Of a DNA stretch of 64,000 bases, positions 53,822 through 63,940 are shown in pieces (the stretch's first letter is position 1; each line of letters opens with the position of its first letter). Both the position numbers and the translations under genes were made by a program. The DNA is from Pseudomaricurvus albidus. Its GTDB lineage: Bacteria; Pseudomonadota; Gammaproteobacteria; Pseudomonadales; Cellvibrionaceae. The notes beneath the pieces were generated by a model, which did no database searches, was not told the DNA's origin, and saw only the letters and a program-made list of their open reading frames with translations. Location: positions 62,001-126,000 of the forward strand of contig NZ_JAHKRS010000006.1 of NCBI RefSeq assembly GCF_018863235.1, in the 5' to 3' direction.

Positions 53822-54134
53822 CGTCAGTTACCCCATGTGTCAGAGTTAACCGTCACTGGACGGTCGGGTCTCTCGCCTGATGTTATTGGTTTTAGGAGGC
53901 AGGCGTTTAATGTTCTGTACTTTTCTTTCTTTGTATATTTCGTCATCAAATTCAGATTATGTCCCTGTTGTGACAGACAGATGAGGATTGGGTGACAGTT
54001 TCGTGTCAATCAGCGGGTATTTCCGTCGCTTTATCGCACTCTTTGTGTGGGGCAATGACGGGTTGTTTGTTAATATTGCGGGCTACAAGGCTTGTGCTGA
54101 GCAAGTGTGATCTATCAAATGCGTCGGGGGACGA
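53822..54134. other. Divergent intergenic region, no gene seen
   Basis: It lies between the divergent PAP2 and dUTPase genes and must hold both promoters. No repeat, tRNA or convincing small gene is visible. A short minus-strand frame here (53824-54009) lacks coding character. Confidence 0.5.
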
Positions 54135-54770
54135 ATGCCTAAAGGTTCTATTCAACAACAATTACTGACCATGCTTGAGCTTCAGGACAGCATGAATACC
54201 AAGGTTAATGCTGATTGGCGGAGCCAGAACTTTGAGTGGTACCGTGCCATCTGGATTGAGTGTGGTGAACTGCTGGATCATTACGGCTGGAAATGGTGGA
54301 AAAAACAAACGCCCGACGTGGAGCAGGTGCAGCTGGAGCTGATCGATATCTGGCACTTTGGGTTGAGTATCCTTCTGCAGTCCGGGGCTTCACTGAATGA
54401 CATCACCGAGCAGGTAGAGCAAGAGCTGGTCATCGAGACCGATGAAACCGACTTTCGTCTTGATCTGGAGCGCTTTGCCGCAGACGTGTTAAGTCGCAAG
54501 AGCTTTTCGGTGGCTGAATTCGGTCGTCTGATGGCCGGTATCGATATGAGTTTCGATATGCTGTTTAAAGGCTACGTTGGCAAGAACGTTCTCAATTTCT
54601 TCCGTCAGGATCATGGTTATCAGGATGGTTCTTACATCAAAATCTGGAACGGAAAAGAGGATAACGAGCATCTGGTCGAGGCCTCTATGGAGCTGGACGC
54701 CTCCAGTGACAGCTTCAAAACGGATCTGTACGACGCCTTAAGTGCGCGATATCAAGCGATCAAGGCGTAA
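54135..54770 (+). CDS. Dimeric (all-alpha) dUTP diphosphatase
   Basis: The protein has 211 residues. WYRAIWIECGELLDHYGWKWW followed by ELIDIWHFGLSIL gives the E-x2-E and E-x2-D metal-binding pattern of the dUTPase_2 family, related to MazG. It removes dUTP and supplies dUMP. This type is unrelated to the trimeric Dut barrel and is typical of some phages, trypanosomatids and scattered bacteria including Pseudomonadales. It is chromosomal here and lies beside mdh. Confidence 0.85.
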   Translation: MPKGSIQQQLLTMLELQDSMNTKVNADWRSQNFEWYRAIWIECGELLDHYGWKWWKKQTPDVEQVQLELIDIWHFGLSILLQSGASLNDITEQVEQELVIETDETDFRLDLERFAADVLSRKSFSVAEFGRLMAGIDMSFDMLFKGYVGKNVLNFFRQDHGYQDGSYIKIWNGKEDNEHLVEASMELDASSDSFKTDLYDALSARYQAIKA

Positions 54771-54815
54771 CTGGATAGGGATTTAATGAGATTGATTATC
54801 ATTGGTCGATACTTT

Positions 54816-54846
54816 TTGATGCATTTTTCTGTTGAATCCCTATAAT
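54816..54846 (+). promoter_or_regulatory. Possible mdh promoter
   Basis: A consensus TATAAT lies at 54841-54846. The best -35 is TTGATG at 54816-54821, with a long 19-bp spacer. It is about 75 bp ahead of the mdh start. Confidence 0.4.
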
Positions 54847-54919
54847 GCACCACCGCCTGATGGGCGTTTTTCGACGCTCGTCCCCACTTTCATAATTAGA
54901 GCGTAAACGGAGATTTATC

Positions 54920-55900
54920 GTGAAAGCACCCGTACGTGTTGCCGTGACTGGCGCAGCCGGTCAAATCAGCTACTCCCTGTTGTTCCGCATCGCCGCTGGC
55001 GAAATGCTGGGCAAAGATCAGCCTGTAATCCTGCAAATGCTTGAAATCACTCCAGCTCTGGATGCCCTGAAGGGTGTTGCAATGGAGTTGGATGACTGTG
55101 CATTCCCACTACTGGCCGGTCTGGTTTGCACCGATGATCCTAATGTTGCCTTTAAAGATGCTGATTACGCTCTGCTGGTTGGTGCACGTCCTCGCGGTCC
55201 TGGTATGGAGCGTAAAGATCTGCTGGAAGCAAACGCTGCGATCTTCTCTGTACAGGGTAAAGCAATCAACGATCACGCTTCACGTGACATCAAGGTTCTG
55301 GTTGTTGGTAACCCAGCAAACACCAACGCTCTGATTGCACAGCGCAACGCACCAGACATTAACCCACGTCAGTTCACTGCCATGATGCGTCTGGATCACA
55401 ACCGCGCCATGAGCCAACTGGCTGAGAAAGCCGGTAAAACCATCAATGACGTACAAAACGTTATTATTTGGGGTAACCACTCTGCGACTCAGTACCCAGA
55501 CATTCACAACACCAAAGTTGACGGTGCGGATGCCATGAGCCTGATCGACCAGGCTTGGTACGAAAATGACTTCATCCCAACTGTTCAGCAACGTGGTGCA
55601 GCTATTATCCAGGCTCGCGGTGCTTCCTCTGCAGCTTCAGCAGCTAACGCCGCAATTTTCCACATGCGCGATTGGGCTCTGGGCACTCCAGAAGGTGACT
55701 ACGTGACTATGGGTGTTTACTCCGATGGTTCTTACGGCATCGAAGAAGGCCTGATCTACGGCTACCCATGTGTTTGTAAAGATGGCGACTGGGAAATCGT
55801 TCAGGGCATCGAGCTGAATGACTTCTCCAAGACCAAGATGCAAGCCACTGAGCAAGAGCTGAAAGAAGAGCGTGATGCCGTAGCAGACCTGCTGCCATAA
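54920..55900 (+). CDS. mdh: Malate dehydrogenase (NAD-dependent)
   Basis: The protein has 326 residues and a GTG start with CGGAGAT upstream. The Rossmann motif is [15 protein letters not shown]. The mobile loop [15 protein letters not shown] holds substrate arginines, and the catalytic His is in [12 protein letters not shown]. This is the cytosolic-like MDH of Pseudomonas and actinobacteria, not the E. coli type. Codon usage is strongly biased, suggesting high expression. A strong terminator follows. Confidence 0.95.
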   Translation: MKAPVRVAVTGAAGQISYSLLFRIAAGEMLGKDQPVILQMLEITPALDALKGVAMELDDCAFPLLAGLVCTDDPNVAFKDADYALLVGARPRGPGMERKDLLEANAAIFSVQGKAINDHASRDIKVLVVGNPANTNALIAQRNAPDINPRQFTAMMRLDHNRAMSQLAEKAGKTINDVQNVIIWGNHSATQYPDIHNTKVDGADAMSLIDQAWYENDFIPTVQQRGAAIIQARGASSAASAANAAIFHMRDWALGTPEGDYVTMGVYSDGSYGIEEGLIYGYPCVCKDGDWEIVQGIELNDFSKTKMQATEQELKEERDAVADLLP

Positions 55901-55921
55901 TCCGGTCTTTTACCAGACTCG

Positions 55922-55950
55922 AAAAGCGCGGTTTTAACCGCGCTTTTTTT
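55922..55950 (+). terminator. Intrinsic terminator after mdh
   Basis: AAAGCGCGGTT, a two-base loop, AACCGCGCTTT, then a run of T. It is the strongest terminator in the window. Confidence 0.93.
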
Positions 55951-56075
55951 TGCCTGATTTTTAAGCGCCTCCGTTTATATTCGGATTTATCCCATAGCTC
56001 CTTAAAGGCAAATGCTAGCCTTACTGTGAACTGGCAAGGCTTCATTTGCGTACATCAGTAGGGTAGAGGTGAGTT

Positions 56076-56582
56076 ATGGTTACAATCAGGCAACGCCAGA
56101 ATGATCAAACCTCCGTGCTGTTACAGCCAAATCACTCATTGTCAGCAGAAATGCAGGCGGTTTTGTCTTTTGGCATTTTGGTGCCTGCCTTGTTTACCAG
56201 CCTGATTTTTATGTTTTTGGGAGCCTGGCTGGTGATTCCATTTATTTTGGGCGAGGTCTTGCTGCTGGCAGGCGTGTTGTACTGGGTACGGCTACGCTGC
56301 GAGGCTCGCGAGGAATTGTTGATATCGGGCCAGGGTGTGGCTGTTCGCAAGCAGGTTGGCCAGCTCTCACAGGTGTGGTGGTTTGAAAGAGCCCACCTGT
56401 CTCTCATGCTGGGACTGGATGAAACCTGTTCCATTCATCACGTTACCTTGTGCGGTGATGGAGGGTTGGTGGAAATTGGAGATTTTCTCAACGAAAAAGA
56501 CCTGGAGTTGCTTCTGAGTCAGCTGAATCAGCAGGGGCTTCGCACTAAAAGGAACATACAGTGGGGCTTTTTGGCCTGCTGA
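56076..56582 (+). CDS. DUF2244 membrane protein
   Basis: The protein has 168 residues. Two adjoining hydrophobic helices (AVLSFGILVPALFTSLIFMF and LGAWLVIPFILGEVLLLAGV) form a hairpin, followed by a soluble part with WWFERAHLSLML. This matches DUF2244, an integral membrane family of unknown function, often near cytochrome oxidase genes. There are no such genes here. Confidence 0.82.
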   Translation: MVTIRQRQNDQTSVLLQPNHSLSAEMQAVLSFGILVPALFTSLIFMFLGAWLVIPFILGEVLLLAGVLYWVRLRCEAREELLISGQGVAVRKQVGQLSQVWWFERAHLSLMLGLDETCSIHHVTLCGDGGLVEIGDFLNEKDLELLLSQLNQQGLRTKRNIQWGFLAC

Positions 56583-56728
56583 TGTCTCTGGGGAATATCG
56601 GGGCAGATACTTCAAAAGACGCAATTAACTTAACTTCAACGAGCAGAAATGGTCTTTACAGGGCAGGGAACGATATACTTGGAACCTGCAAATTCACTTC
56701 CAGCAGTAAATTAAGGATAAAGCTTTTC

Positions 56729-57205
56729 ATGGCATACCCCAAAATTGGCAATCTTGCCCCGGCGTTTAACCTTCAGAAACAAGATGGTAGTAAAGTCAGT
56801 CTCAAAGATTTTCGCGATAAGAAGAATGTTGTTTTGTATTTTTATCCGAAAGCAATGACGCCTGGATGTACCACTCAGGCTTGTGGCATCAGAGATACAA
56901 AAAAAGAGCTGGAAGCATTGGATACAGTCGTTCTTGGAGTAAGCCCAGACCCTTATCCGCGTCTACAGAAGTTTATCGACAAACATGAATTGAATTTCGA
57001 TCTGTTGTCCGACGAAGATCACGCGATTGCAGACAAATACGGTGTCTGGGGATTGAAAAAATTCATGGGTAAAGAGTTTATGGGGTTGATTCGTACGACC
57101 TTCATTATTGGCAAGGATGGCCGACTGAAAGATGTTATGGACAAATTCAAAACCAAATCACATCACGATGATTTGTTGGCTCGCCTGAAAGAGTTGTCCC
57201 TCTAG
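56729..57205 (+). CDS. bcp: Thiol peroxidase of the Bcp/PrxQ family
   Basis: The protein has 158 residues from ATG at 56729 with AAGGAT upstream. The open frame is longer but overlaps the DUF2244 gene without coding character. The peroxidatic Cys47 and resolving Cys52 sit in TPGCTTQACGIRD, the C-x4-C form of PrxQ. It reduces hydroperoxides with thioredoxin. It is closed by a 12-bp hairpin. Confidence 0.93.
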   Translation: MAYPKIGNLAPAFNLQKQDGSKVSLKDFRDKKNVVLYFYPKAMTPGCTTQACGIRDTKKELEALDTVVLGVSPDPYPRLQKFIDKHELNFDLLSDEDHAIADKYGVWGLKKFMGKEFMGLIRTTFIIGKDGRLKDVMDKFKTKSHHDDLLARLKELSL

Positions 57206-57230
57206 CTTTGAAAAAACGGTTCAAAATTTA

Positions 57231-57265
57231 AGCGAACCAAATCCTGAGCATTTGGTTCGCTTTCT
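57231..57265 (+). terminator. Long hairpin after bcp
   Basis: AGCGAACCAAAT, seven bases, ATTTGGTTCGCT, then TTCTAC. The 12-bp stem is perfect but the T tract is weak. Confidence 0.65.
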
Positions 57266-57598
57266 ACTCCTACTTTTTGCTTATTTTCAGGCCTGCCAGC
57301 CTTTTATTATCCTAATGGCTTTGATGCCATCAGATACCAGACTCTTACGCCTTGTGGTTAATGCGGCATATCAATAAGACGGCTCTGTTAACGCGGATGA
57401 AGTATTGTCACCTAAAGCAACGGCGTGGCGCGTATCTGGCTGGTTTAATTGGTTTATAACGAATAGTTTTGACAATCTTGGAAATAGAGTCAAAAAGAAA
57501 GGTTTCGATTTCAGAGTATTTTGACGAAGTATTTCCAGGCCTGCAGGATCCATAAACAATTCAATGAGTAACCACAACAACGGTACGCGAAGACAACT
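57266..57598. other. Intergenic gap before the GAF-AraC regulator gene
   Basis: About 330 bp with no supported gene. A 91-codon minus-strand frame overlapping the regulator's start looks spurious. It presumably holds the regulator's promoter. Confidence 0.5.
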
Positions 57599-58564
57599 AT
57601 GGTAGATGATACTGAAATGCTCGTTGCTGAGGGTCGAATCAGCCAAGGCTATTCCTCTAATCAGCTGAATCTGGCCGATAGGTTAAGGTGCCTGCACGAG
57701 CTGCTAACCGACAGACACGAAAATTATCATCTGCACTGTAAGGCCTATCTTGATGCCGGACGTGTCATGTTTGACGCAGATGAAGCTTTATTGCTCAGAG
57801 TCAGGTTTTTGCAGGATGAAGCCGTTGTCGAAGCGCATAGTGGTTCAAAATTAACCAATCTTGATGCTATTGGTAGTGATGTATCTTGGTGTTCTGAGGT
57901 CATAGAGCAAAAAAGGGTCACATTTCAGAGCAATTTTTGTGTGAACTCAGAAGGCGTGACCTATAATGAGTTCGTCATTCGGGGATATTTATGTGCCCCG
58001 GTCTTTGTAACTGGCCAATTATTTGGGGTTCTCTGTTTTTTGCGGGGGACATCAGAGAAAAGTGGTTTTACAGATGAAGATATCGAAACGATTGAATTAA
58101 TGGCAAAAGGAGTGGCCAAAATGATTGAACTTCAGCGGGTTCAGCCCGTAGATCAAGAAAAACTGCGTGCAGGCTTTGCTACGGAAGGCGTCAGAACATT
58201 TGAAGAATATGTCCAGCTTGCGCGTTTACCCGAAGTTTACGGGGTTCCCGGACGAGTCGTTGACGTTCTGCAAAAGCGAATTGGCAAGTGCTCCTTGTCT
58301 ATCGATTTTATTGCAGAAGAAATGAATCTCTCGAAAAGAACGCTCCAGAGACGGTTGCAGCAACAGAACATCAGCTTTGCTCAGTTGCGCGATCAGGTTC
58401 GCTTTCATCATGCGATCACTTATCTGGTAGAGCAAACCATGAGCATTGATAGCATCTCTGCGTCACTGGATTTCTCTGACCGAACCAGTTTTACCAATGC
58501 GTTCAAGCGCTGGACAGGCCTGTCTCCCAGCACTTTCCGCAAGCTGTTTCGGGATTACGCATAA
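57599..58564 (+). CDS. GAF-domain AraC-family transcriptional regulator
   Basis: The protein has 321 residues. Residues ~40-185 look like a GAF sensor domain (DVSWCSEVIEQKRVTFQSNF, GYLCAPVFVTGQLFGVLCFL, FTDEDIETIELMAKGVAKMI). Residues ~225-320 are an AraC helix-turn-helix pair (IDFIAEEMNLSKRTLQRRLQ, DSISASLDFSDRTSFTNAF). GAF plus AraC is an uncommon pairing, since GAF is more often fused to Fis-type or GGDEF domains. Ligand and targets are unknown, and no obvious target operon adjoins. Confidence 0.82.
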   Translation: MVDDTEMLVAEGRISQGYSSNQLNLADRLRCLHELLTDRHENYHLHCKAYLDAGRVMFDADEALLLRVRFLQDEAVVEAHSGSKLTNLDAIGSDVSWCSEVIEQKRVTFQSNFCVNSEGVTYNEFVIRGYLCAPVFVTGQLFGVLCFLRGTSEKSGFTDEDIETIELMAKGVAKMIELQRVQPVDQEKLRAGFATEGVRTFEEYVQLARLPEVYGVPGRVVDVLQKRIGKCSLSIDFIAEEMNLSKRTLQRRLQQQNISFAQLRDQVRFHHAITYLVEQTMSIDSISASLDFSDRTSFTNAFKRWTGLSPSTFRKLFRDYA

Positions 58565-58714
58565 TCGGGATAGTCGACGACAATTGTCTGGTCGATAAAT
58601 AGCTCATCAATTTACGCAATGTTGATTGCCTGCTTCTGGCAAAAGCGGTAGAGTTTCAGCCTTTGGGTTAGATACTTTCCAGTAGCTTTTAGCAAGTAAC
58701 AACGAGGAATTTTG

Positions 58715-59047
58715 ATGAGCTTTTTCATCCCCGCCGCGATGGCGCAAGCACAAGCACCCGCCCCACAGGGTAATCCAATGATTACTCTGGTCATGTTTGG
58801 CGGTCTGTTTATCTTTATGTATTTCTTTATGATTCGCCCTCAGCGCAAGCGCCAGAAGGAGCATCAGGATCTGGTGTCTGGTCTGAGCAAAGGGGATGAA
58901 GTCGTCATGAACAGCGGTATGCTGGGTAAAATTACCAAAGTTGACGAAAACTACATGATTCTTGAAACTGGTAACAGTGTAGAGCTGAAGTTTCAAAAGT
59001 CAGCGGTTCATGCAGTTTTGCCAAAAGGCACTATCAAGTCGATCTAA
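58715..59047 (+). CDS. yajC: Preprotein translocase subunit YajC
   Basis: The protein has 110 residues from ATG at 58715, with GAGGA upstream. An N-terminal membrane helix (MITLVMFGGLFIFMYFFMI) is followed by the invariant RPQRKRQKEH and a small beta domain (GMLGKITKVDENYMILETG). It associates with SecDF. It is on its own, without tgt, secD or secF, and is ended by a terminator. Confidence 0.94.
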   Translation: MSFFIPAAMAQAQAPAPQGNPMITLVMFGGLFIFMYFFMIRPQRKRQKEHQDLVSGLSKGDEVVMNSGMLGKITKVDENYMILETGNSVELKFQKSAVHAVLPKGTIKSI

Positions 59048-59062
59048 TGAAGATTTGAACAC

Positions 59063-59092
59063 AAAAAAGGCAGCCACAAGGCTGCCTTTTTT
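59063..59092 (+). terminator. Intrinsic terminator after yajC
   Basis: AAAAAAGGCAGCC, ACAA, GGCTGCCTTTTTT. The A run makes it potentially bidirectional. Confidence 0.92.
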
Positions 59093-59145
59093 GTGCGTGT
59101 CAGGATACTGTCAGATATTCACAATGCGATAAAAAGGTGGGTCTC

Positions 59146-60147
59146 ATGCTGTCTTTTCCTCCTCGTCTGAATCTCGCTCAAACTCCTACCCCGATGCAGC
59201 GACTTGCACGTGTTTCTGATGAGCTGGGGGTCAACATATGGATGAAGCGAGATGATTTAACCGGTTGTACCCTCAGCGGCAACAAGGTACGTAAGCTGGA
59301 ATTCACCCTGGCTGAAGCTCTGTCTCAAGGGTGTGACAGCATTGTCACTTGTGGCGGCCTGCAATCCAATCACTGCCGGGCCACGGCTTTGTTGGGGGCA
59401 CAGTTGGGATTGAAAGTTGTACTGGTGCTCCGAGGGGAAACAGAAGAGGCTGCCGATGGCAACCTGTTGCTGGACTATCTGGCTGGTGCAGAAGTCAGGC
59501 AGTATCCGGTACGACAGTTTACCCAGTCCTTGCCGGATCTGTTGGAACAGGCTGCGGAAAGCCTCAGGGCTGAGGGGCGTAAACCGTTTGTCATTCCTAC
59601 CGGAGCCAGTGATGGCATTGGTATCTGGGGGTATATTGCAGCGACCAAAGAGTTAGGCGCGGATTTTAGCCGCGAGCGCATCGTTCCAAGCCATATAGTC
59701 ATGGCAACCGGCTCTGGTGGCACCCAGGCTGGTCTGACTTTGGGGGCGTATCTTCAGGGATGGAAAACTCAGGTCATTGGCATGGCGGTGTGCGACGATG
59801 AGCATTATTTTCAACAAAAGGTCAGAGCCGATATGCTCGATTGGCAGCAGCGTTATGAGTCTCTGATGGGGGGCAAAGCAAAAGCCGCTGAGGACTGTAA
59901 TATTCTTGTTAATGACCGCTATATTGGTCCCGGTTATGCCAGGGCTGATAAGGCCGTGTTTGAGACGATCCGTTGGCTTGCGAGGACGGAAGGCGTTGTG
60001 CTTGATCCTGTGTATACCGGCAAGGCATTTCACGGCTTGTTGGAAGAAGTCAGGGCTGGTCGCATGGCAGATGCCAAAGACATTGTTTTTGTTCACACTG
60101 GTGGCGTGTTTGGTAATTTTCCTCAGCGTGAAGAGTTTGGTTTTTAG
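59146..60147 (+). CDS. PLP enzyme of the D-cysteine desulfhydrase/ACC deaminase family
   Basis: The protein has 333 residues from ATG at 59146 with AAAGGTGG upstream. The PLP lysine is Lys47 in SGNKVRKLEF. GGLQSNHCRATA (phosphate cup) and GSGGTQAGLTLGA complete the fold-type II signature. D-cysteine desulfhydrase (pyruvate, sulfide and ammonia from D-cysteine) fits best. ACC deaminase is the alternative and cannot be excluded without aligning active-site Glu/Leu versus Thr/Ser residues. Confidence 0.83.
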   Translation: MLSFPPRLNLAQTPTPMQRLARVSDELGVNIWMKRDDLTGCTLSGNKVRKLEFTLAEALSQGCDSIVTCGGLQSNHCRATALLGAQLGLKVVLVLRGETEEAADGNLLLDYLAGAEVRQYPVRQFTQSLPDLLEQAAESLRAEGRKPFVIPTGASDGIGIWGYIAATKELGADFSRERIVPSHIVMATGSGGTQAGLTLGAYLQGWKTQVIGMAVCDDEHYFQQKVRADMLDWQQRYESLMGGKAKAAEDCNILVNDRYIGPGYARADKAVFETIRWLARTEGVVLDPVYTGKAFHGLLEEVRAGRMADAKDIVFVHTGGVFGNFPQREEFGF

Positions 60148-60246
60148 GTTTAATATCATGGACTTAGACATGAGAGGTAATACTTGCCACAATAATTGCC
60201 TGCTCAAGTGCTCGGTGTGAAAACGGATTAAGGGGAGGGGATCTGT

Positions 60247-61164
60247 ATGGTGAGTGTAAGCGATCGAAAGCTGGTTCTGGCCATTTCATCCAGGGCGTTA
60301 TTTGACCTTGGAGACAGCCATACAGTCTTTGAAAAGGAGGGGTTGGAAGCCTATTCTCGATACCAGATCGAACATGAAAACGATGTGCTTAAGCCTGGCG
60401 ATGCATTTTTTGTGGTTCAAAAGTTGCTGAGATTGAATGAGCAGCTACCTGGCGAGCCCCGGGTGGAAGTTATTCTGCTTTCCCGGAACAGCGCTGATAC
60501 CGGACTCAGGGTGTTTAATTCCATTGAACATTATGGCCTGAACATCTCCCGGGCTGCATTCTGTGGGGGAGAAAGCCCATATCGCTATGTGTCGGCATTT
60601 GGGTGTCACTTGTTCCTTTCTACCGATGCCGATGACGTCCGTCACGCGCTTGATCATGGAATTGCTGCTGCGACCTTGATGGCTTCCTCATCTCAAACAG
60701 AACACGGTGATCAGCTCAGGTTCGCGTTTGATGGTGATGCGGTCCTTTTTTCTGACGAGTCCGAACGTATATTCAAGCAGCAGGGCCTGAAAGCTTTTGC
60801 CGAGAGTGAAAAGGCCGCAGCCATGAAACCTCTATCGGGCGGTCCGTTTAAAGCTTTCCTGTCGGCGCTGCAAAGTCTGCAGAAAGAGTTTGGCGACGAG
60901 GAAACTCCAATCCGTACGGCTCTTGTTACCGCCCGCTCAGCCCCTGCTCATGAGCGTGTGATACGTACTCTCAGAGCCTGGGATGTGCGTATTGATGAGT
61001 CTTTGTTTCTTGGCGGGATGGATAAGGGGGCGTTTTTAAAGGCCTATGGAGCCGATGTCTTCTTTGACGACCAGAAAACCCACTGCGATTCCGCCAGAAC
61101 CCATGTGGCCACGGGTCATGTACCCCACGGAATTGCTAATGAGTTAATGAAAGAAGGGGATTAG
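60247..61164 (+). CDS. Cytosolic 5'-nucleotidase (PF06189 type)
   Basis: The protein has 305 residues. It opens KLVLAISSRALFDLGDSHTV, then EVILLSRNSADTGLRVFNSI, FDGDAVLFSDESE with the acidic phosphatase motif, and GGMDKGAFLKAYGADVFFDD. This matches the bacterial relatives of eukaryotic cN-I, which dephosphorylate nucleoside monophosphates. AAGGGGAGG precedes the ATG. It is monocistronic as far as visible. Confidence 0.87.
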   Translation: MVSVSDRKLVLAISSRALFDLGDSHTVFEKEGLEAYSRYQIEHENDVLKPGDAFFVVQKLLRLNEQLPGEPRVEVILLSRNSADTGLRVFNSIEHYGLNISRAAFCGGESPYRYVSAFGCHLFLSTDADDVRHALDHGIAAATLMASSSQTEHGDQLRFAFDGDAVLFSDESERIFKQQGLKAFAESEKAAAMKPLSGGPFKAFLSALQSLQKEFGDEETPIRTALVTARSAPAHERVIRTLRAWDVRIDESLFLGGMDKGAFLKAYGADVFFDDQKTHCDSARTHVATGHVPHGIANELMKEGD

Positions 61165-61208
61165 TCGTTCTGATCATTTTATGCCTAAACAAGGTATGAG
61201 ACGTCACT

Positions 61209-61232
61209 TTGGCAGCTTTTTTACGCTGCCAA
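61209..61232. other. 8-bp hairpin after the 5'-nucleotidase gene
   Basis: TTGGCAGC, eight bases, GCTGCCAA. T residues are in the loop rather than after the stem, so termination is uncertain. Confidence 0.45.
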
Positions 61233-61340
61233 TGGCTTCATTTCTGTTTTTGCACCCATCCTATCCGCTATAGACTGCTATTCTTCATGTTAACAGGGAC
61301 TAACTGATTTATTGTCGTCTCACTGACGGGTAGCGGTAGC

Positions 61341-61898
61341 ATGATTCGAAAGATTGTATTTGCCACGGATCTTGGACCTTTTTCTGCTCATGCCATGGAG
61401 CATGCACTCGATCTTGCAGCAAGGCTGGAGGCTAAGGTTATTGTTGTTCATGCCGTCGAGCCACTCAACAGTTATGCGCAGGCGGTGGTCGCCAGCTATA
61501 TTGGTGCGGTAGATCGCGGCGCGCCAGCGAGTGATCTTACAGCTTTTTCAGCCGGTCAGGCGCATTATCCCTTTCCCGCAGAATGTCGGCTTTTGCAATC
61601 CATCAAGACTCGTATACTGGCCTCTCTCAAGTTTGAGCGCAGTCAGTCGGCGCCCAATTATGACTGCTTTGAAGATGTCTCTGTGGTTCAGGGAAAACCG
61701 GCGGAAGTGGTACTCAGTGAAGCTAAAAGGTTGGATGCCGATTTGATAGTAATGGGCAGCCATGGGCCGGAATCCATGGGCAATAATGTCCTGGGGTCCG
61801 TCACTTCCCGTGTCTTACAGCTCTCCAAGGTGCCTGTGTATATGGTGCCAATGATCAGCCCCAGAAGCTGGTATAAAGTGGCTTCCAGAGCTCGCTAG
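61341..61898 (+). CDS. Universal stress protein (UspA family)
   Basis: The protein has 185 residues. It opens IRKIVFATDLGPFSAHAMEH with an AVEPLNSY strand end, and has the ATP-binding tail motif GSHGPESMGNNVLGSVTSRV. The G-2x-G-9x-G(S/T) pattern is present, so ATP binding is likely. An insertion of about 25 residues follows the first helix pair compared with a standard ~145-residue UspA. It is convergent with the exporter gene, 12 bp away. Confidence 0.88.
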   Translation: MIRKIVFATDLGPFSAHAMEHALDLAARLEAKVIVVHAVEPLNSYAQAVVASYIGAVDRGAPASDLTAFSAGQAHYPFPAECRLLQSIKTRILASLKFERSQSAPNYDCFEDVSVVQGKPAEVVLSEAKRLDADLIVMGSHGPESMGNNVLGSVTSRVLQLSKVPVYMVPMISPRSWYKVASRAR

Positions 61899-61910
61899 AC
61901 TGCCGGACGC

Positions 61911-62687
61911 TTAAAAGGCGGCAAATTTAATCCCCAAACCCATAAGAATAAATGCCAAAACAGGTTGTAAGACGTGATTTGGAAGTTTTGCACCTATTTT
62001 TGTCCCCAGACTGACAGCGGGCAAGGATCCCATTAGCAGGCAGGCCAGAAGGACAAAATCCACATTACCCAAAAAGAGCATATGCCCAAGTCCTGCTACC
62101 AGGGTGAGGGGGACTGCGTGCGCAATATCCGTTCCGACTATGTGACGGGCCTGAAGTGCAGGGTAGAGTATCATCAAAATTGCCGTGCCAATTGCGCCGG
62201 CTCCGACGGAGCTAAGAGTCACAAACACCCCCAAAAACACGCCCATCACAACCGTTACGGGGGTGGCGTGGTTTTGCAGCCAATGACCGGCCCCAGACGC
62301 CGAAGAGGGCTGCAAGCGGGATTTGAACAGCAAAACCAGCGATGTGATCAGCAGCATGATGCCCAGACTGGTGGTCAGTAACTCCTTGTATTCGTCCGCG
62401 TGGGTAAAAACAGTCCTCAAAAGCAGGGTCGTAATGATGGCGGCAGGAATACTGCCGGCCCCAAGAGCCGCTACGATCCGCCAGTTGATGTGCTTTTCTC
62501 TCTGGTGAGAGATGACACCGCCAGCTTTGGTAATGGACGCATACAGCAGGTCAGTACCGATCGCGACATGGTATGGAAACCCAAAGAGAATCAGCAGGGG
62601 GGTCATGAGGGAGCCGCCGCCAACCCCGGTAACCCCAACGGCCAGACCTACTGCGGCTCCTGCAAAGATATAAAGTAAGATTTCCAT
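61911..62687 (-). CDS. TauE/SafE-family membrane exporter
   Basis: The protein has 258 residues from ATG at 62687; a TTG at 62732 is less likely. About eight membrane helices in two repeats are visible, with the family motif VGVTGVGGGSLMTPLLIL and a second-half counterpart (VTLSSVGAGAIGTAILMILY). Members export sulfite, sulfoacetate or related organosulfur anions. It is divergent from cysB, which supports a sulfur-related role. Confidence 0.88.
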   Translation of the reverse strand: MEILLYIFAGAAVGLAVGVTGVGGGSLMTPLLILFGFPYHVAIGTDLLYASITKAGGVISHQREKHINWRIVAALGAGSIPAAIITTLLLRTVFTHADEYKELLTTSLGIMLLITSLVLLFKSRLQPSSASGAGHWLQNHATPVTVVMGVFLGVFVTLSSVGAGAIGTAILMILYPALQARHIVGTDIAHAVPLTLVAGLGHMLFLGNVDFVLLACLLMGSLPAVSLGTKIGAKLPNHVLQPVLAFILMGLGIKFAAF

Positions 62688-62806
62688 GACTATATAGGCT
62701 ATGGTTATTGGAAAGAGGCTGGCTATAAGCAATAAAGAAATTTAGGCTGGTAAATATACGGATTAGTTACTATTCTGGAAAAGAATATTTTTTTATATTT
62801 TTATAA

Positions 62807-63814
<1,008 letters not shown>

Positions 63815-63841
63815 GTTGGCCGTTGAAAACAGGCAATCAAT

Positions 63842-63874
63842 AAAAAGGAGGCTTCAAGCCTCCTTTTTATTTTT
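63842..63874 (+). terminator. Intrinsic terminator after cysB
   Basis: AAAAAGGAGGCTT and AAGCCTCCTTTTT around a minimal loop, followed by ATTTTT. It is nearly symmetrical and could also serve the convergent gene to the right. Confidence 0.92.
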
Positions 63875-63940
63875 ACTGCTCAGTACGATCTGGCTGCGTG
63901 TTGTCACTCACCCTGAGACAGGACAGTGAAGCGGGGTCGA

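Noticed and set aside
57371-57646. 91-codon minus-strand open frame overlapping the GAF-AraC start
   Set aside because: No homologous features, no ribosome site, and it overlaps the better supported gene.
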